Made by a program: the position numbers and the translations under genes. Below are positions 8,690-15,762 of a stretch of 43,890 nt of DNA, one piece after another (position 1 is the stretch's first letter; every line of letters starts with the position of its first letter). The DNA is taken from positions 1 to 43,890 of the forward strand of contig JAZUQQ010000025.1 in assembly GCA_045605765.1 (NCBI GenBank), in the 5' to 3' direction. The notes beneath the pieces were generated by a model. It made no database searches, was not told the origin of the DNA, and was given only the letters and a program-made list of their open reading frames with translations. Origin of the DNA: SIG672 sp045605765 (GTDB taxonomy: Bacteria; Bacillota; Clostridia; Oscillospirales; CAG-272).

Positions 8690-9010
8690 TCAATCTCTGT
8701 TCGACGGACGGCAAAAGTTTTTCTTTCCGCAGTGCGGACATTTGAAAAGGCGGGAGTTTCCCATATGTGCGCTGAACACTGCCTGCCACCATTTCGGATA
8801 AAAGGTCTTGCCGCAATCAGGGCAAATATATTCGGTGTTTGTTATCACCTTTCCTGCAATAAAAAATATTATCGCACAAAAAATTACAGTGGGAATGGCG
8901 ATAACCCACCACTTGACGTCGTAGCTCTCGCTTCCGAAATGAACCTCGCAAGCACTTAGCGAAAAAACAAGTGCGGTAAATATGCCCGAAAGCGATATTA
9001 TTTTCTTCAT
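8690..9010 (-). CDS. Small membrane protein with lipobox and zinc-ribbon tail
   Basis: 106 aa. The N-terminus MKKIISLSGIFTALVFSLSA followed by Cys21 looks like a lipoprotein signal. A second hydrophobic segment follows (about residues 34-55, WWVIAIPTVIFCAIIFF), then two CPxCGK knuckles near residues 63 and 90 that would bind one zinc. I chose the ATG at 9010 because AAAGGAG precedes it; longer upstream frames lack a ribosome site. With two hydrophobic segments the zinc ribbon could face the cytoplasm. It is a single-gene unit closed by a terminator at 8634-8661. No function is recognisable. Confidence 0.75.
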   Translation of the reverse strand: MKKIISLSGIFTALVFSLSACEVHFGSESYDVKWWVIAIPTVIFCAIIFFIAGKVITNTEYICPDCGKTFYPKWWQAVFSAHMGNSRLFKCPHCGKKNFCRPSNRD

Positions 9011-9145
9011 TTGTATCACTCCTTTCGTAAATCTCATTACCAAGATTATTGTAACATATTTTTGCCGTTTTGTCAAGCAAACCTCAGCTTCGTACTAAGT
9101 ATGTGTTTCCAAATTGTAAACACGAAAATATTTTTCAAAAAAGAC

Positions 9146-9174
9146 TTGCAATTTTCGACTTTCGAATATATAAT
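9146..9174 (+). promoter_or_regulatory. Promoter of pckG
   Basis: TTGCAA (9146-9151), a 17-bp spacer and perfect TATAAT (9169-9174). An inverted repeat GTGTTT (9103-9108) / AAACAC (9118-9123) lies about 25 bp upstream of the -35 box and may be a regulator site. The untranslated leader would be about 95 nt. Confidence 0.65.
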
Positions 9175-9277
9175 ATACAGTGGCGCACGATGTTTTTGAA
9201 AGTTTGATAAAAAATATCGAAAACCAAAGAAAACGAAAAAAATAAATTTTTATAAACAAGTTAGGAGATGCAAAACC

Positions 9278-11056
9278 ATGACTAACAACAAGTTTGTCAC
9301 AAGCTGGATCGACGAAATGGCTGCCCTTACATGCCCCGATAAGATCGTATGGATCGACGGAAGCGAAGAGCAGGCAGAGGCACTTCGTGCCGAGGCGATC
9401 GCAAGCGGAGAGATCATCAAGCTCAATCAGGATCTTCTTCCCAACTGCTACCTTCACAGAACCGCAGTTAACGACGTTGCCCGCGTAGAAGGCAGAACCT
9501 TCATCTGTACCCCCACTAAGGAGGAGGCAGGAAATATCAATAACTGGATGGATCCCGCTGAAATGTACGCAAAGCTTCATAAGCTCTACAAGGGCGCTAT
9601 GAAGGGAAGAACGATGTACGTTATTCCTTATTCTATGGGCGTTGTAGGCAGTGATTTCGCAAAATACGGAATCGAGCTTACCGACTCTATCTACGTCGTA
9701 CTCAATATGCTTATTATGACCAGAGTAGGTACTAACGTACTCGAAGCTCTCGGCGATAGCGCAGACTACATAAAGGGTCTGCACGCAAAGGCTGATCTCG
9801 ACGAAGAGAACAGATATATCGTTCACTTCCCGCAGGATAACACCATTATGTCTGTTAACTCGGGCTACGGCGGAAATGTTCTTCTCGGAAAGAAGTGCTT
9901 CGCGCTCAGAATTGCTTCCTACCTCGGAAGAAAAGAGGGCTGGATGGCAGAGCATATGCTCATTCTCGGTATCGAATATCCTAACGGTGACGTTAAGTAT
10001 ATCACCGCCGCATTCCCATCGGCTTGCGGTAAGACCAACCTCGCTATGCTCATTCCTCCGGAATTCCTTAAAAAGAAGGGATATAAGGTATGGTGTGTAG
10101 GTGACGATATCGCATGGCTCAGAGTCGGCGCAGACGGACGTCTTTATGCAGTTAACCCCGAGAACGGCTTCTTCGGAGTTGCTCCCGGTACTAACGATAA
10201 GTCCAACCCCAACGCTCTCGCAACCACTATGCGTGATACGATCTTCACGAATGTCGTTCACGATCTCGATAATAACACCGTTTGGTGGGAAGGTCTCAAC
10301 GATAATCCTCCCGCAAACGCTATCGACTGGAAGGGCAATCCTTGGGATTACAGAAAGTACGATAAGAATAATAAGGCAGCTACCGCGGGCGCACATCCGA
10401 ACTCCCGTTTTACCGCACTTGCAAAGAACTGCCCCTGCATCTCGTCCGAGTTCAATAGCACTGTCGGTGTTCCCGTATCTGCTATCGTATTCGGCGGTAG
10501 ACGTGCAAAGACTGCTCCGCTCGTATATCAGTCGTTTAACTGGCAGAACGGTGCATTCGTCGGATCCATCATGGCTTCCGAAACGACCGCAGCAGCTTCG
10601 GGCGCAGTCGGCGTAGTTCGCCGTGACCCGATGGCAATGCGTCCCTTTGTCGGCTACAATATGGGCGAATACTGGGCGCACTGGATCGAGATGGGCAAGA
10701 AGATTCCGAACGCTCCTAAGATCTTCCACGTTAACTGGTTCCGCACCGACGATAACGGCAACTTCATATGGCCGGGATTCGGCGACAATATGAGAGTTCT
10801 CCTCTGGATCCTAGACCGTTGCGAAGGCAAGGTTGACGCAGTTGAGACCGCTATCGGATACGTTCCGAAGATTGAAGACCTCCAGCTTGAGGGACTTGAC
10901 ATCGATGAGGCTACTATCAAGGAGCTTCTCCGCGTTGAGCCCGAATGGTGGAAGGAAGACATAGTAAACATCAAGGAATTCTATCAGCTTGTTGGCGATG
11001 CAGTTCCCGCAGAAATGTACGAGGAGCTTGCCGCTCTCGAGAAGAGACTCGGCTAA
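9278..11056 (+). CDS. pckG: Phosphoenolpyruvate carboxykinase, GTP type
   Basis: 592 aa. It interconverts oxaloacetate plus GTP with phosphoenolpyruvate, CO2 and GDP, at the TCA/glycolysis branch point in the cytosol. The nucleotide loop with the GTP-class reactive Cys, FPSACGKTNLAML, is at about residues 246-258. Other GTP-class marks are the segment around RRDPMAMRPF and FRTDDNGNFIWPGFGDNMR near residues 490-508. Length of about 600 aa fits pckG and not the 530-aa ATP enzyme, which lacks the ACGKTN form. AGGAG precedes the ATG. It is monocistronic between its own promoter (9146-9174) and terminator (11069-11099). In gut Clostridia the enzyme often runs in the CO2-fixing direction; direction here is not visible. 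Confidence 0.95.
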   Translation: MTNNKFVTSWIDEMAALTCPDKIVWIDGSEEQAEALRAEAIASGEIIKLNQDLLPNCYLHRTAVNDVARVEGRTFICTPTKEEAGNINNWMDPAEMYAKLHKLYKGAMKGRTMYVIPYSMGVVGSDFAKYGIELTDSIYVVLNMLIMTRVGTNVLEALGDSADYIKGLHAKADLDEENRYIVHFPQDNTIMSVNSGYGGNVLLGKKCFALRIASYLGRKEGWMAEHMLILGIEYPNGDVKYITAAFPSACGKTNLAMLIPPEFLKKKGYKVWCVGDDIAWLRVGADGRLYAVNPENGFFGVAPGTNDKSNPNALATTMRDTIFTNVVHDLDNNTVWWEGLNDNPPANAIDWKGNPWDYRKYDKNNKAATAGAHPNSRFTALAKNCPCISSEFNSTVGVPVSAIVFGGRRAKTAPLVYQSFNWQNGAFVGSIMASETTAAASGAVGVVRRDPMAMRPFVGYNMGEYWAHWIEMGKKIPNAPKIFHVNWFRTDDNGNFIWPGFGDNMRVLLWILDRCEGKVDAVETAIGYVPKIEDLQLEGLDIDEATIKELLRVEPEWWKEDIVNIKEFYQLVGDAVPAEMYEELAALEKRLG

Positions 11057-11068
11057 TTTTAAAAAAAT

Positions 11069-11099
11069 ATCCGCTCTGCTTTCGCAGGGCGGATTTTTT
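11069..11099 (+). terminator. Terminator after pckG
   Basis: ATCCGCTCTGC (11069-11079) and GCAGGGCGGAT (11084-11094) form an 11-bp stem with one mismatch and a TTTC loop, followed by a T-run. It begins 13 nt after the pckG stop. Confidence 0.85.
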
Positions 11100-11140
11100 A
11101 AAAAAATATGAAAAGTTATAAAAAACTTTGCAAAAAGGTA

Positions 11141-11169
11141 TTGACAAACTAAAAAAAGTGTAGTATAAT
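11141..11169 (+). promoter_or_regulatory. Promoter of rplJ-rplL
   Basis: Perfect TTGACA (11141-11146), 17-bp spacer and perfect TATAAT (11164-11169), as expected for a highly expressed ribosomal protein operon. Confidence 0.85.
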
Positions 11170-11177
11170 CGCAAAGT

Positions 11178-11335
11178 AAACCGAAGACAGCAGGTTTCAG
11201 TAAAAGCACAGCTTTCCTGCCGAGGTATAAGATGTGAATATTTTGCGCATTTGTCGCACTCCGTCTTTCCCTCCGCATGCTACTGTGCAAACAGTCGCAT
11301 ACGTTTTCGGAAGGATTTTTCTTTTTTCAGGAGGT
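11178..11335 (+). promoter_or_regulatory. Ribosomal protein L10 leader
   Basis: This leader starts with CCGAAGACAGCAGG (11181-11194) and has the partner CCTGCCGAGGT (11216-11226), so GCAGG 11190-11194 pairs with CCTGC 11216-11220. This is the conserved core of the Bacillota L10 leader, to which free L10 (or the L10-L12 complex) binds to repress its own operon. The downstream part up to 11335 contains further pairing and a T-rich run. Its position between the rplJ promoter and the rplJ ribosome site agrees. Confidence 0.85.
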
Positions 11336-11344
11336 GAAAACACA

Positions 11345-11866
11345 ATGCCAAGCATTAAGATCCTTGAACAGAAGCAGGCTGACGTTGCAACTCTTACCGA
11401 GAAAATTCAGAACTCGGTTTCGGGTGTAATCGTAAGCTATGCAGGTATTACCGTTGAAGCAGACACCAAGCTTCGTAAGGAACTTCGTGAAGCAGGCGTA
11501 GAGTACAAGGTTTATAAGAACTCTATCACCGGCAGAGCTTGCGAAAACGCAGGCTACGGAGCTATCAAAGAGTATCTTACCGGAATGGTTGCTATCGCAG
11601 TTTCCGCAGAAGATGCAGTTGCTCCCGCAAAGATCCTCAAGAAGTACGCCGACGAGATCGAAACCTTCGAGATTAAAGCAGGTTACGTTGACGGTGAGGT
11701 AATCGGTGCAGATAAGGTTGAGGCGCTCGCTAAGATCCCGCCGAAGCCCGTACTGGTTGCAAAGCTCATGGGCGGTATGAAGAGCCCGGTTTCGAAGCTC
11801 GCTATATGCCTCAAAGCAATCGTCGACAAGAATGGCGAAGGCGCAGAAGTAGCTGCCGAGGCGTAA
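11345..11866 (+). CDS. rplJ: 50S ribosomal protein L10
   Basis: 173 aa. L10 forms the base of the ribosomal stalk and carries L7/L12 dimers on its C-terminal helix. The sequence shows the L10 pattern: VSYAGITVEADTKLRKELRE, then YKVYKNSITGRAC, and AKIPPKPVLVAKLMGGMKSP near the C-terminus. The start is the ATG at 11345 because AGGAGG precedes it by 9 nt; the longer upstream frame runs through the L10 leader and is not coding. It is followed by rplL. The usual upstream rplK-rplA are absent here. Confidence 0.95.
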   Translation: MPSIKILEQKQADVATLTEKIQNSVSGVIVSYAGITVEADTKLRKELREAGVEYKVYKNSITGRACENAGYGAIKEYLTGMVAIAVSAEDAVAPAKILKKYADEIETFEIKAGYVDGEVIGADKVEALAKIPPKPVLVAKLMGGMKSPVSKLAICLKAIVDKNGEGAEVAAEA

Positions 11867-11965
11867 TGTCCGAAAAACAGATGGTCTTTGCGTAGCGGAG
11901 CGCACCAGATCTTAAAAATATCCGCAAACATATTAAATAAAACATTTTTTGGAGGTATAATTAAA

Positions 11966-12346
11966 ATGGCTACTGAAAAGATTACCAATCTCTTTGAAGA
12001 GATCAAAACTCTCACTATACTTGAAATGAACGAGCTCGTTTCGATGCTCGAAGAAGAATTCGGTGTTTCCGCAGTTGCAGTTGGCGGCGCAGCAGTTGCT
12101 GGCGCAGGCGAAGCAGCTCCCGCAGCAGAAGAGAAGACCGAGTTTGATGTTATCCTTACCGATGCAGGCGCAAGCAAGCTCAACGTTATCAAGGTTGTTC
12201 GTGAGATCACCGGACTTGGACTTAAAGACGCTAAGGATCTCGTTGAGGCTGCTCCTAAGGCACTCAAAGAGGGCATTTCTAAGGACGAGGCTGAAAAACT
12301 CAAGGCTCAGATCGAAGAGGCTGGCGCTAAGGTTGAAATCAAGTAA
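11966..12346 (+). CDS. rplL: 50S ribosomal protein L7/L12
   Basis: 126 aa. This is the multi-copy stalk protein that recruits translation GTPases. It has the N-terminal dimerisation helices (residues 1-35), an Ala/Gly-rich hinge (about 38-55) and the C-terminal factor-binding domain, with EFDVILTDAGASKLNVIKVV and GLGLKDAKDLVEAAPK. GGAGG lies 10 nt before the ATG. The 99-nt gap after rplJ contains possible imperfect pairing (around 11880-11925) that might affect the L10 to L12 ratio. The operon stops here with a strong terminator; rpoB does not follow. Confidence 0.97.
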   Translation: MATEKITNLFEEIKTLTILEMNELVSMLEEEFGVSAVAVGGAAVAGAGEAAPAAEEKTEFDVILTDAGASKLNVIKVVREITGLGLKDAKDLVEAAPKALKEGISKDEAEKLKAQIEEAGAKVEIK

Positions 12347-12376
12347 TTTATACTTGACAGAGATTTTTGAAAAGAA

Positions 12377-12420
12377 AAGCCGCTTTTCCCAAAAAAGGCG
12401 AAAAGCGGCTTAACTTTTTC
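12377..12420 (+). terminator. Terminator of rplJ-rplL
   Basis: AAGCCGCTTTTC (12377-12388) pairs perfectly with GAAAAGCGGCTT (12400-12411), then a T-rich tail follows. Confidence 0.9.
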
Positions 12421-12431
12421 TCTTTTTTAAC

Positions 12432-12460
12432 TTGACAAAGTTATGGTGCTGTGATATAAT
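12432..12460 (+). promoter_or_regulatory. Promoter of tRNA-Gln
   Basis: Perfect TTGACA (12432-12437), 17-bp spacer and perfect TATAAT (12455-12460), 27 bp before the mature tRNA 5' end. Confidence 0.85.
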
Positions 12461-12487
12461 CACAGGGTAAAATGAAAAATGAGACAT

Positions 12488-12560
12488 AGGGATATCGCCA
12501 AGTGGTAAGGCACAAGACTTTGACTCTTGCATTTCGCTGGTTCGAGTCCAGCTATCCCTG
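12488..12560 (+). tRNA. tRNA-Gln (anticodon TTG)
   Basis: A 73-nt cloverleaf. The acceptor stem is AGGGATA/TATCCCT with discriminator G, the D-arm is GCC/GGC, the anticodon stem is CAAGA/TCTTG with loop CTTTGAC (TTG at 12520-12522), and the T-arm is GCTGG/CCAGC with loop TTCGAGT. CCA is not encoded. It has its own promoter and is followed at once by a terminator hairpin. It should be a substrate of the GlnRS encoded at 5173-6846. Confidence 0.95.
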
Positions 12561-12565
12561 TAAAA
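12544..12565 (+). repeat. Direct repeat, copy 1 (tRNA-Gln 3' end)
   Basis: The 22 bp from GAGTCCAG to TGTAAAA, covering the T-arm, the acceptor 3' strand and 5 nt beyond, recurs exactly at 12674-12695. Extending left, the match continues with GGTTC except for one inserted A in copy 2. Confidence 0.9.
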
Positions 12566-12597
12566 CAAAAGCACGCGCAAGCGTGCTTTCTGTTTTA
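12561..12597 (+). terminator. Terminator of tRNA-Gln
   Basis: A long stem starts directly at the tRNA 3' end. TAAAACA (12561-12567) then AAAGCACGC pairs with GCGTGCTTT, a 1-nt bulge and TGTTTTA (12591-12597), around a GCAA tetraloop. Confidence 0.75.
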
Positions 12598-12624
12598 CGG
12601 GGCGTAGTTACAGAAGAGAAGCAC

Positions 12625-12664
12625 TCAAATTGCCTGCAATTTGACATTTTGCCGAAGGCAAAAT
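12625..12664. repeat. Two tandem perfect hairpins between the tRNA-Gln repeats
   Basis: TCAAATTGC (12625-12633) with GCAATTTGA (12636-12644) and ATTTTGCC (12646-12653) with GGCAAAAT (12657-12664) are perfect inverted repeats placed end to end. They sit inside the 130-bp interval bounded by the duplicated tRNA 3' end. Confidence 0.7.
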
Positions 12665-12673
12665 TTTGGTTCA

Positions 12674-12695
12674 GAGTCCAGCTATCCCTGTAAAA
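12674..12695 (+). repeat. Direct repeat, copy 2 (tRNA-Gln 3' end remnant)
   Basis: Exact 22-bp copy of 12544-12565. It includes the T-arm 3' half and acceptor 3' strand but no D-arm or anticodon arm, so it is not a tRNA gene. It is followed directly by a terminator. Confidence 0.9.
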
Positions 12696-12722
12696 AATCC
12701 CGCACGTTAGTGTGGGATTTTT
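12693..12722 (+). terminator. Second terminator, after the tRNA remnant
   Basis: AAAAATCCCGCAC (12693-12705) pairs with GTGTGGGATTTTT (12710-12722) with one G-T wobble and a GTTA loop, giving a T-run on exit. Confidence 0.7.
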
Positions 12723-12729
12723 ACTTTTT

Positions 12730-13379
12730 CACTTTTCACTAACATGGCGGGATTTTTGGCAAGGTTAGAGGTAATAGTGAATAGTGAAGAAGTAAGGTAG
12801 CTTTTCGCTGGGGCGAAAAGCATTTTTATTATAAAGTTTTCGAAATTTTGTAGATGCATTTCCGCGCCGAACTTTGTTCGGCGCATCTTTTCTGGTATGT
12901 AGACACATTCGAACAGGCGAAAGCCTTCCTCCGAGAGGAAGGTGGTAACCGAAGGCTGACGGATGAGGAGTATTTATCGTTAATATGCACATACCTCATC
13001 CACCGCTAACGCGTTCCCACTTACCCTACTGGGGAAGGTTATTCAATTTTACCGATAATTATGCAGCCCCTTGGCTACGATATTTTGATATGAGAACACG
13101 GCGAAGCGTAAAGCCGCCATACGGCAGATGCCTCTTTTCAAATAATGAATATACTGACGAAAGGGAAGCCTTATGGTCAAGATCGGTTGTTTCTAAACAT
13201 CAGGAAGTATGAAAACACAATATTGCTCCTGACAGATCGGCTTGACTTCAACACCCTAAAACAAGCCCCAAATATGCCAAATATTCCACAAAAAGGTAGT
13301 TTTAATAACAAATGGTTAATATACCAAAGATTTTTAGTTAATCGAAAATTAATAAAGTGTTAAAAGGCGTCGAAAAATC
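12730..13379. other. Non-coding, repeat-rich intergenic stretch
   Basis: About 0.65 kb contains hairpin GCTTTTCGC/GCGAAAAGC (12800-12821, with a T-rich tail), hairpin GCGCCGAAC/GTTCGGCGC (12864-12884) and the MITE-like element at 12920-13043. From 13045 to 13379 I see no gene, RNA or clear repeat. Open frames here lack ribosome sites and recognisable protein sequence. Confidence 0.55.
12920..13043. repeat. MITE-like inverted-repeat element, copy B
   Basis: Imperfect inverted arms end internally with GACGGATGAGG (left arm, 12958-12968) and CCTCATCC (right arm, from 12994). Each arm contains its own small stem, for example CCTTCCTC with GAGGAAGG. The layout matches copy A at 1637-1763: a foldable outer end, then a G-C-rich pair, then GACGGATGAGG or GGCTGAGGGATTG. 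The two are different subfamilies of one kind of non-autonomous element. Confidence 0.65.
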
Positions 13380-13408
13380 TTTACACAGCATAATAATTGT
13401 GGTATAAT
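13380..13408 (+). promoter_or_regulatory. Promoter of the YwaF-ABC operon
   Basis: TTTACA (13380-13385), 17-bp spacer and perfect TATAAT (13403-13408), about 95 bp before the start codon chosen for the first gene. Confidence 0.7.
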
Positions 13409-13503
13409 GCAACAAGTGTAAAAACGAGATGATTGTGTCAGTATGAAATATTAGGATGAAGGAGAAACACTCTCCGCTTTTCAATTTTTTGGAGGAATTC
13501 AGT

Positions 13504-15762
13504 TTGATATTTATATATTATGTAAGCGCAATATTATCTTGTGCGTTGATACTTGCATTCTTGCTGTTTCTTCGAGGCAAGAATATTTGCGGAAAGCTTT
13601 TTACAAATACACAGCTTGTTGCACTGATCTATTGTTTGTTTTTCTTTGTTCGTTCCTTTGGAGGGAATACATTGATACAGGAAACGGTCGGGCTCAACGT
13701 ATATTCGCCGTTCGGACCGGATGGCGGCGGACTGGTTATACTGTCTACCTTGTTGTTCTGGCTTGTCGCCACCGTGCTTCTTGCCGGAGTAACATTCCCG
13801 TTCTTCGAGAAGCATATTCCGCTTGTGGCGCCGATCGTAAGCTACGTAGCTACTGGGGTGTACGCAGTCTCGATCGCGGCGTTACCCGTTCTGAACCGTG
13901 CGCTGGACGGCAATCTGGCGGAAGGATTCCATTATCGTCTTGTTGTATTTTCCATAGAGCTTGGTATTGGTCTGGGGCTTGCGCTTTTCCAGATCGTAAA
14001 TGTAAAACAGTGTGGAATTAACATTCGCGCGGCAATAAAAACCGCATTGACATTTTTAGGAATGTTTGCTATTTCGATGCCTCTATGGGCTCCTCAGGTA
14101 CTTCTTGGCAACGGAAGTGATGCAATAGTTCTTGATAGTCTTACCTTTTATCACAGACTCTTCCTTTACGGAACGATAGTCTTCGGCATCGTAGTTCATT
14201 TCTTATTCACTAAATACGATTACGAGCAGAGGCGGTATGCGCTTATCTATATAAGCCTTGCTACGATGATATCGTATTGCTACATTTATGATTTTTCGAC
14301 CTTTGCGGATATGGCAGAGTGGCCTCTGCACCTTTGTAACACAGCGATGTTTATAGTTCCGCTCGTGCTTGTGTTCAAGATGAGCAGACTTTACTATTTT
14401 ACCGTTTTCATCAACGTGCTCGGTGCATTTCTCGCTATGATAATGCCTAACGTATCAGATGCGGCTTGGCTTTCTGCGTCCTCGATGCGCTTCTGGTCTA
14501 ACCATTATATTGCTATGCTTATGCCTCTGCTTATTATGAGTCTGCGAATCTTCCCTCGTCCTAAAATGAAGCAGTTTACATATTCGCTTATAGCGTTCTT
14601 CTGCTACTATATTTTCGTGCTCATTGTAAATGCATGGCTCACCAATTATAATGAAAGCGTTGACTTCTTCTTTATAAACTCAGACTTCGTAGCAGAAAAA
14701 CTTGGACAGTGGGCAGAGGATCTTCGGGATATTACTGCGATATTCCACTTTAAGGGTTTGAAATTCATTTTCTATCCTATTTATCAGTTACTTTATTTTG
14801 TAGTCTATATCATACTCTCGTTTGCTATGTGGTTCATCTACGAGCAGGCGTTCGAGATCTCGGATACATACGCAATTATTAAGGAAAGGAAACGCAAGAT
14901 AAAAGCTGACAGACTTGCACTTGAAGTACATCTTGCGGGCAGAGATATGCAGGAACCTATGAATCCGCAGAATGAAGGAAAGCTTATCCTTCGCGATTTC
15001 TGCAAGAGATATTCTACAAGCGACGTTTATGCCGTTTATAAGGCAAATCTTGAAATCGACGGCGGTCAGATATTCGGCTTCCTCGGACCTAACGGTGCGG
15101 GTAAATCCTCCATTATTAAAACAATAGTCGGTATTCAGACCATTACATCAGGAGAAATAGAGGTTTCGGGCTACGACGTTAACAAGCAGGGCGTTGAAGC
15201 TAAGATGCAGATCGGCTTCGTTCCCGATCACTACGCTCTCTATGAAAATCTGACGGGCAGAGAATACATCAACTATATTGCCGACCTTTATAACGTATCG
15301 AGAGAGGATCGCGATGCGCGTATGGCGGATTATATCGAGAGATTCCGTCTTGAAACGGCAATAGATAATCCGATGAAGACTTATTCTCACGGTATGAAGC
15401 AGAAGGTCACCATTATGTCCGCACTTATACACGATCCGAAGATATGGATACTTGACGAGCCGCTGACAGGACTTGATCCCGAATCGATCTTCCAAGTTAA
15501 AGAATGTATGAAGGAGCACGCGTCTCGCGGAAATATAGTTTTCTTCTCCAGCCATATAATCGACGTCGTCGAGAATATATGCGATAGAATAGCAATTATC
15601 CGTAAAGGACAGATACTTTGCACCAAATCGGTTGCAGAGATAAAAGAAAGCGGTGTACCGCTTGAAAAATTCTATATGGAAATGATCGACGGCAACACGC
15701 AGGCTCCCGTTTCGGTCAAGGACGCAGAGAGCAGTAAGACTCTCACCGGAGAAGCGCTATGA
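13504..15762 (+). CDS. YwaF/TMEM164-like membrane domain fused to ABC ATPase
   Basis: About 752 aa. The N-terminal 430 residues contain about ten membrane helices; WPLHLCN (His276, Cys278) and FWSNHY (His334) resemble the conserved His-x-Cys and His of the TIGR02206/YwaF-TMEM164 family. From about residue 485 there is a full ABC ATPase: GPNGAGKS (528-535), signature YSHGMKQK, and WILDEPLTGLDPES (about 649-662). I chose the TTG at 13504 because GGAGGA ends 7 nt before it; the in-frame ATG at 13456 has no good ribosome site. It overlaps the next permease gene by ATGA. ABC ATPases of this type drive exporters. The membrane part could be an extra transport domain or an acyl-transfer enzyme; both are inference. 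Confidence 0.85.
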   Translation: MIFIYYVSAILSCALILAFLLFLRGKNICGKLFTNTQLVALIYCLFFFVRSFGGNTLIQETVGLNVYSPFGPDGGGLVILSTLLFWLVATVLLAGVTFPFFEKHIPLVAPIVSYVATGVYAVSIAALPVLNRALDGNLAEGFHYRLVVFSIELGIGLGLALFQIVNVKQCGINIRAAIKTALTFLGMFAISMPLWAPQVLLGNGSDAIVLDSLTFYHRLFLYGTIVFGIVVHFLFTKYDYEQRRYALIYISLATMISYCYIYDFSTFADMAEWPLHLCNTAMFIVPLVLVFKMSRLYYFTVFINVLGAFLAMIMPNVSDAAWLSASSMRFWSNHYIAMLMPLLIMSLRIFPRPKMKQFTYSLIAFFCYYIFVLIVNAWLTNYNESVDFFFINSDFVAEKLGQWAEDLRDITAIFHFKGLKFIFYPIYQLLYFVVYIILSFAMWFIYEQAFEISDTYAIIKERKRKIKADRLALEVHLAGRDMQEPMNPQNEGKLILRDFCKRYSTSDVYAVYKANLEIDGGQIFGFLGPNGAGKSSIIKTIVGIQTITSGEIEVSGYDVNKQGVEAKMQIGFVPDHYALYENLTGREYINYIADLYNVSREDRDARMADYIERFRLETAIDNPMKTYSHGMKQKVTIMSALIHDPKIWILDEPLTGLDPESIFQVKECMKEHASRGNIVFFSSHIIDVVENICDRIAIIRKGQILCTKSVAEIKESGVPLEKFYMEMIDGNTQAPVSVKDAESSKTLTGEAL

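Noticed and set aside
9095..10729. 544-codon open frame on the minus strand opposite pckG
   Set aside because: It is antisense to a clearly recognisable enzyme, has no ribosome site and no recognisable protein pattern; it reflects codon bias of pckG.
12668..12690. Second tRNA-Gln gene
   Set aside because: Only the T-arm and acceptor 3' strand are present, with an inserted base; no D or anticodon arm can be formed.
12985..13363. Small open frames in the gap before the YwaF-ABC operon
   Set aside because: They start inside the MITE-like element, lack ribosome sites and show no protein-like pattern.
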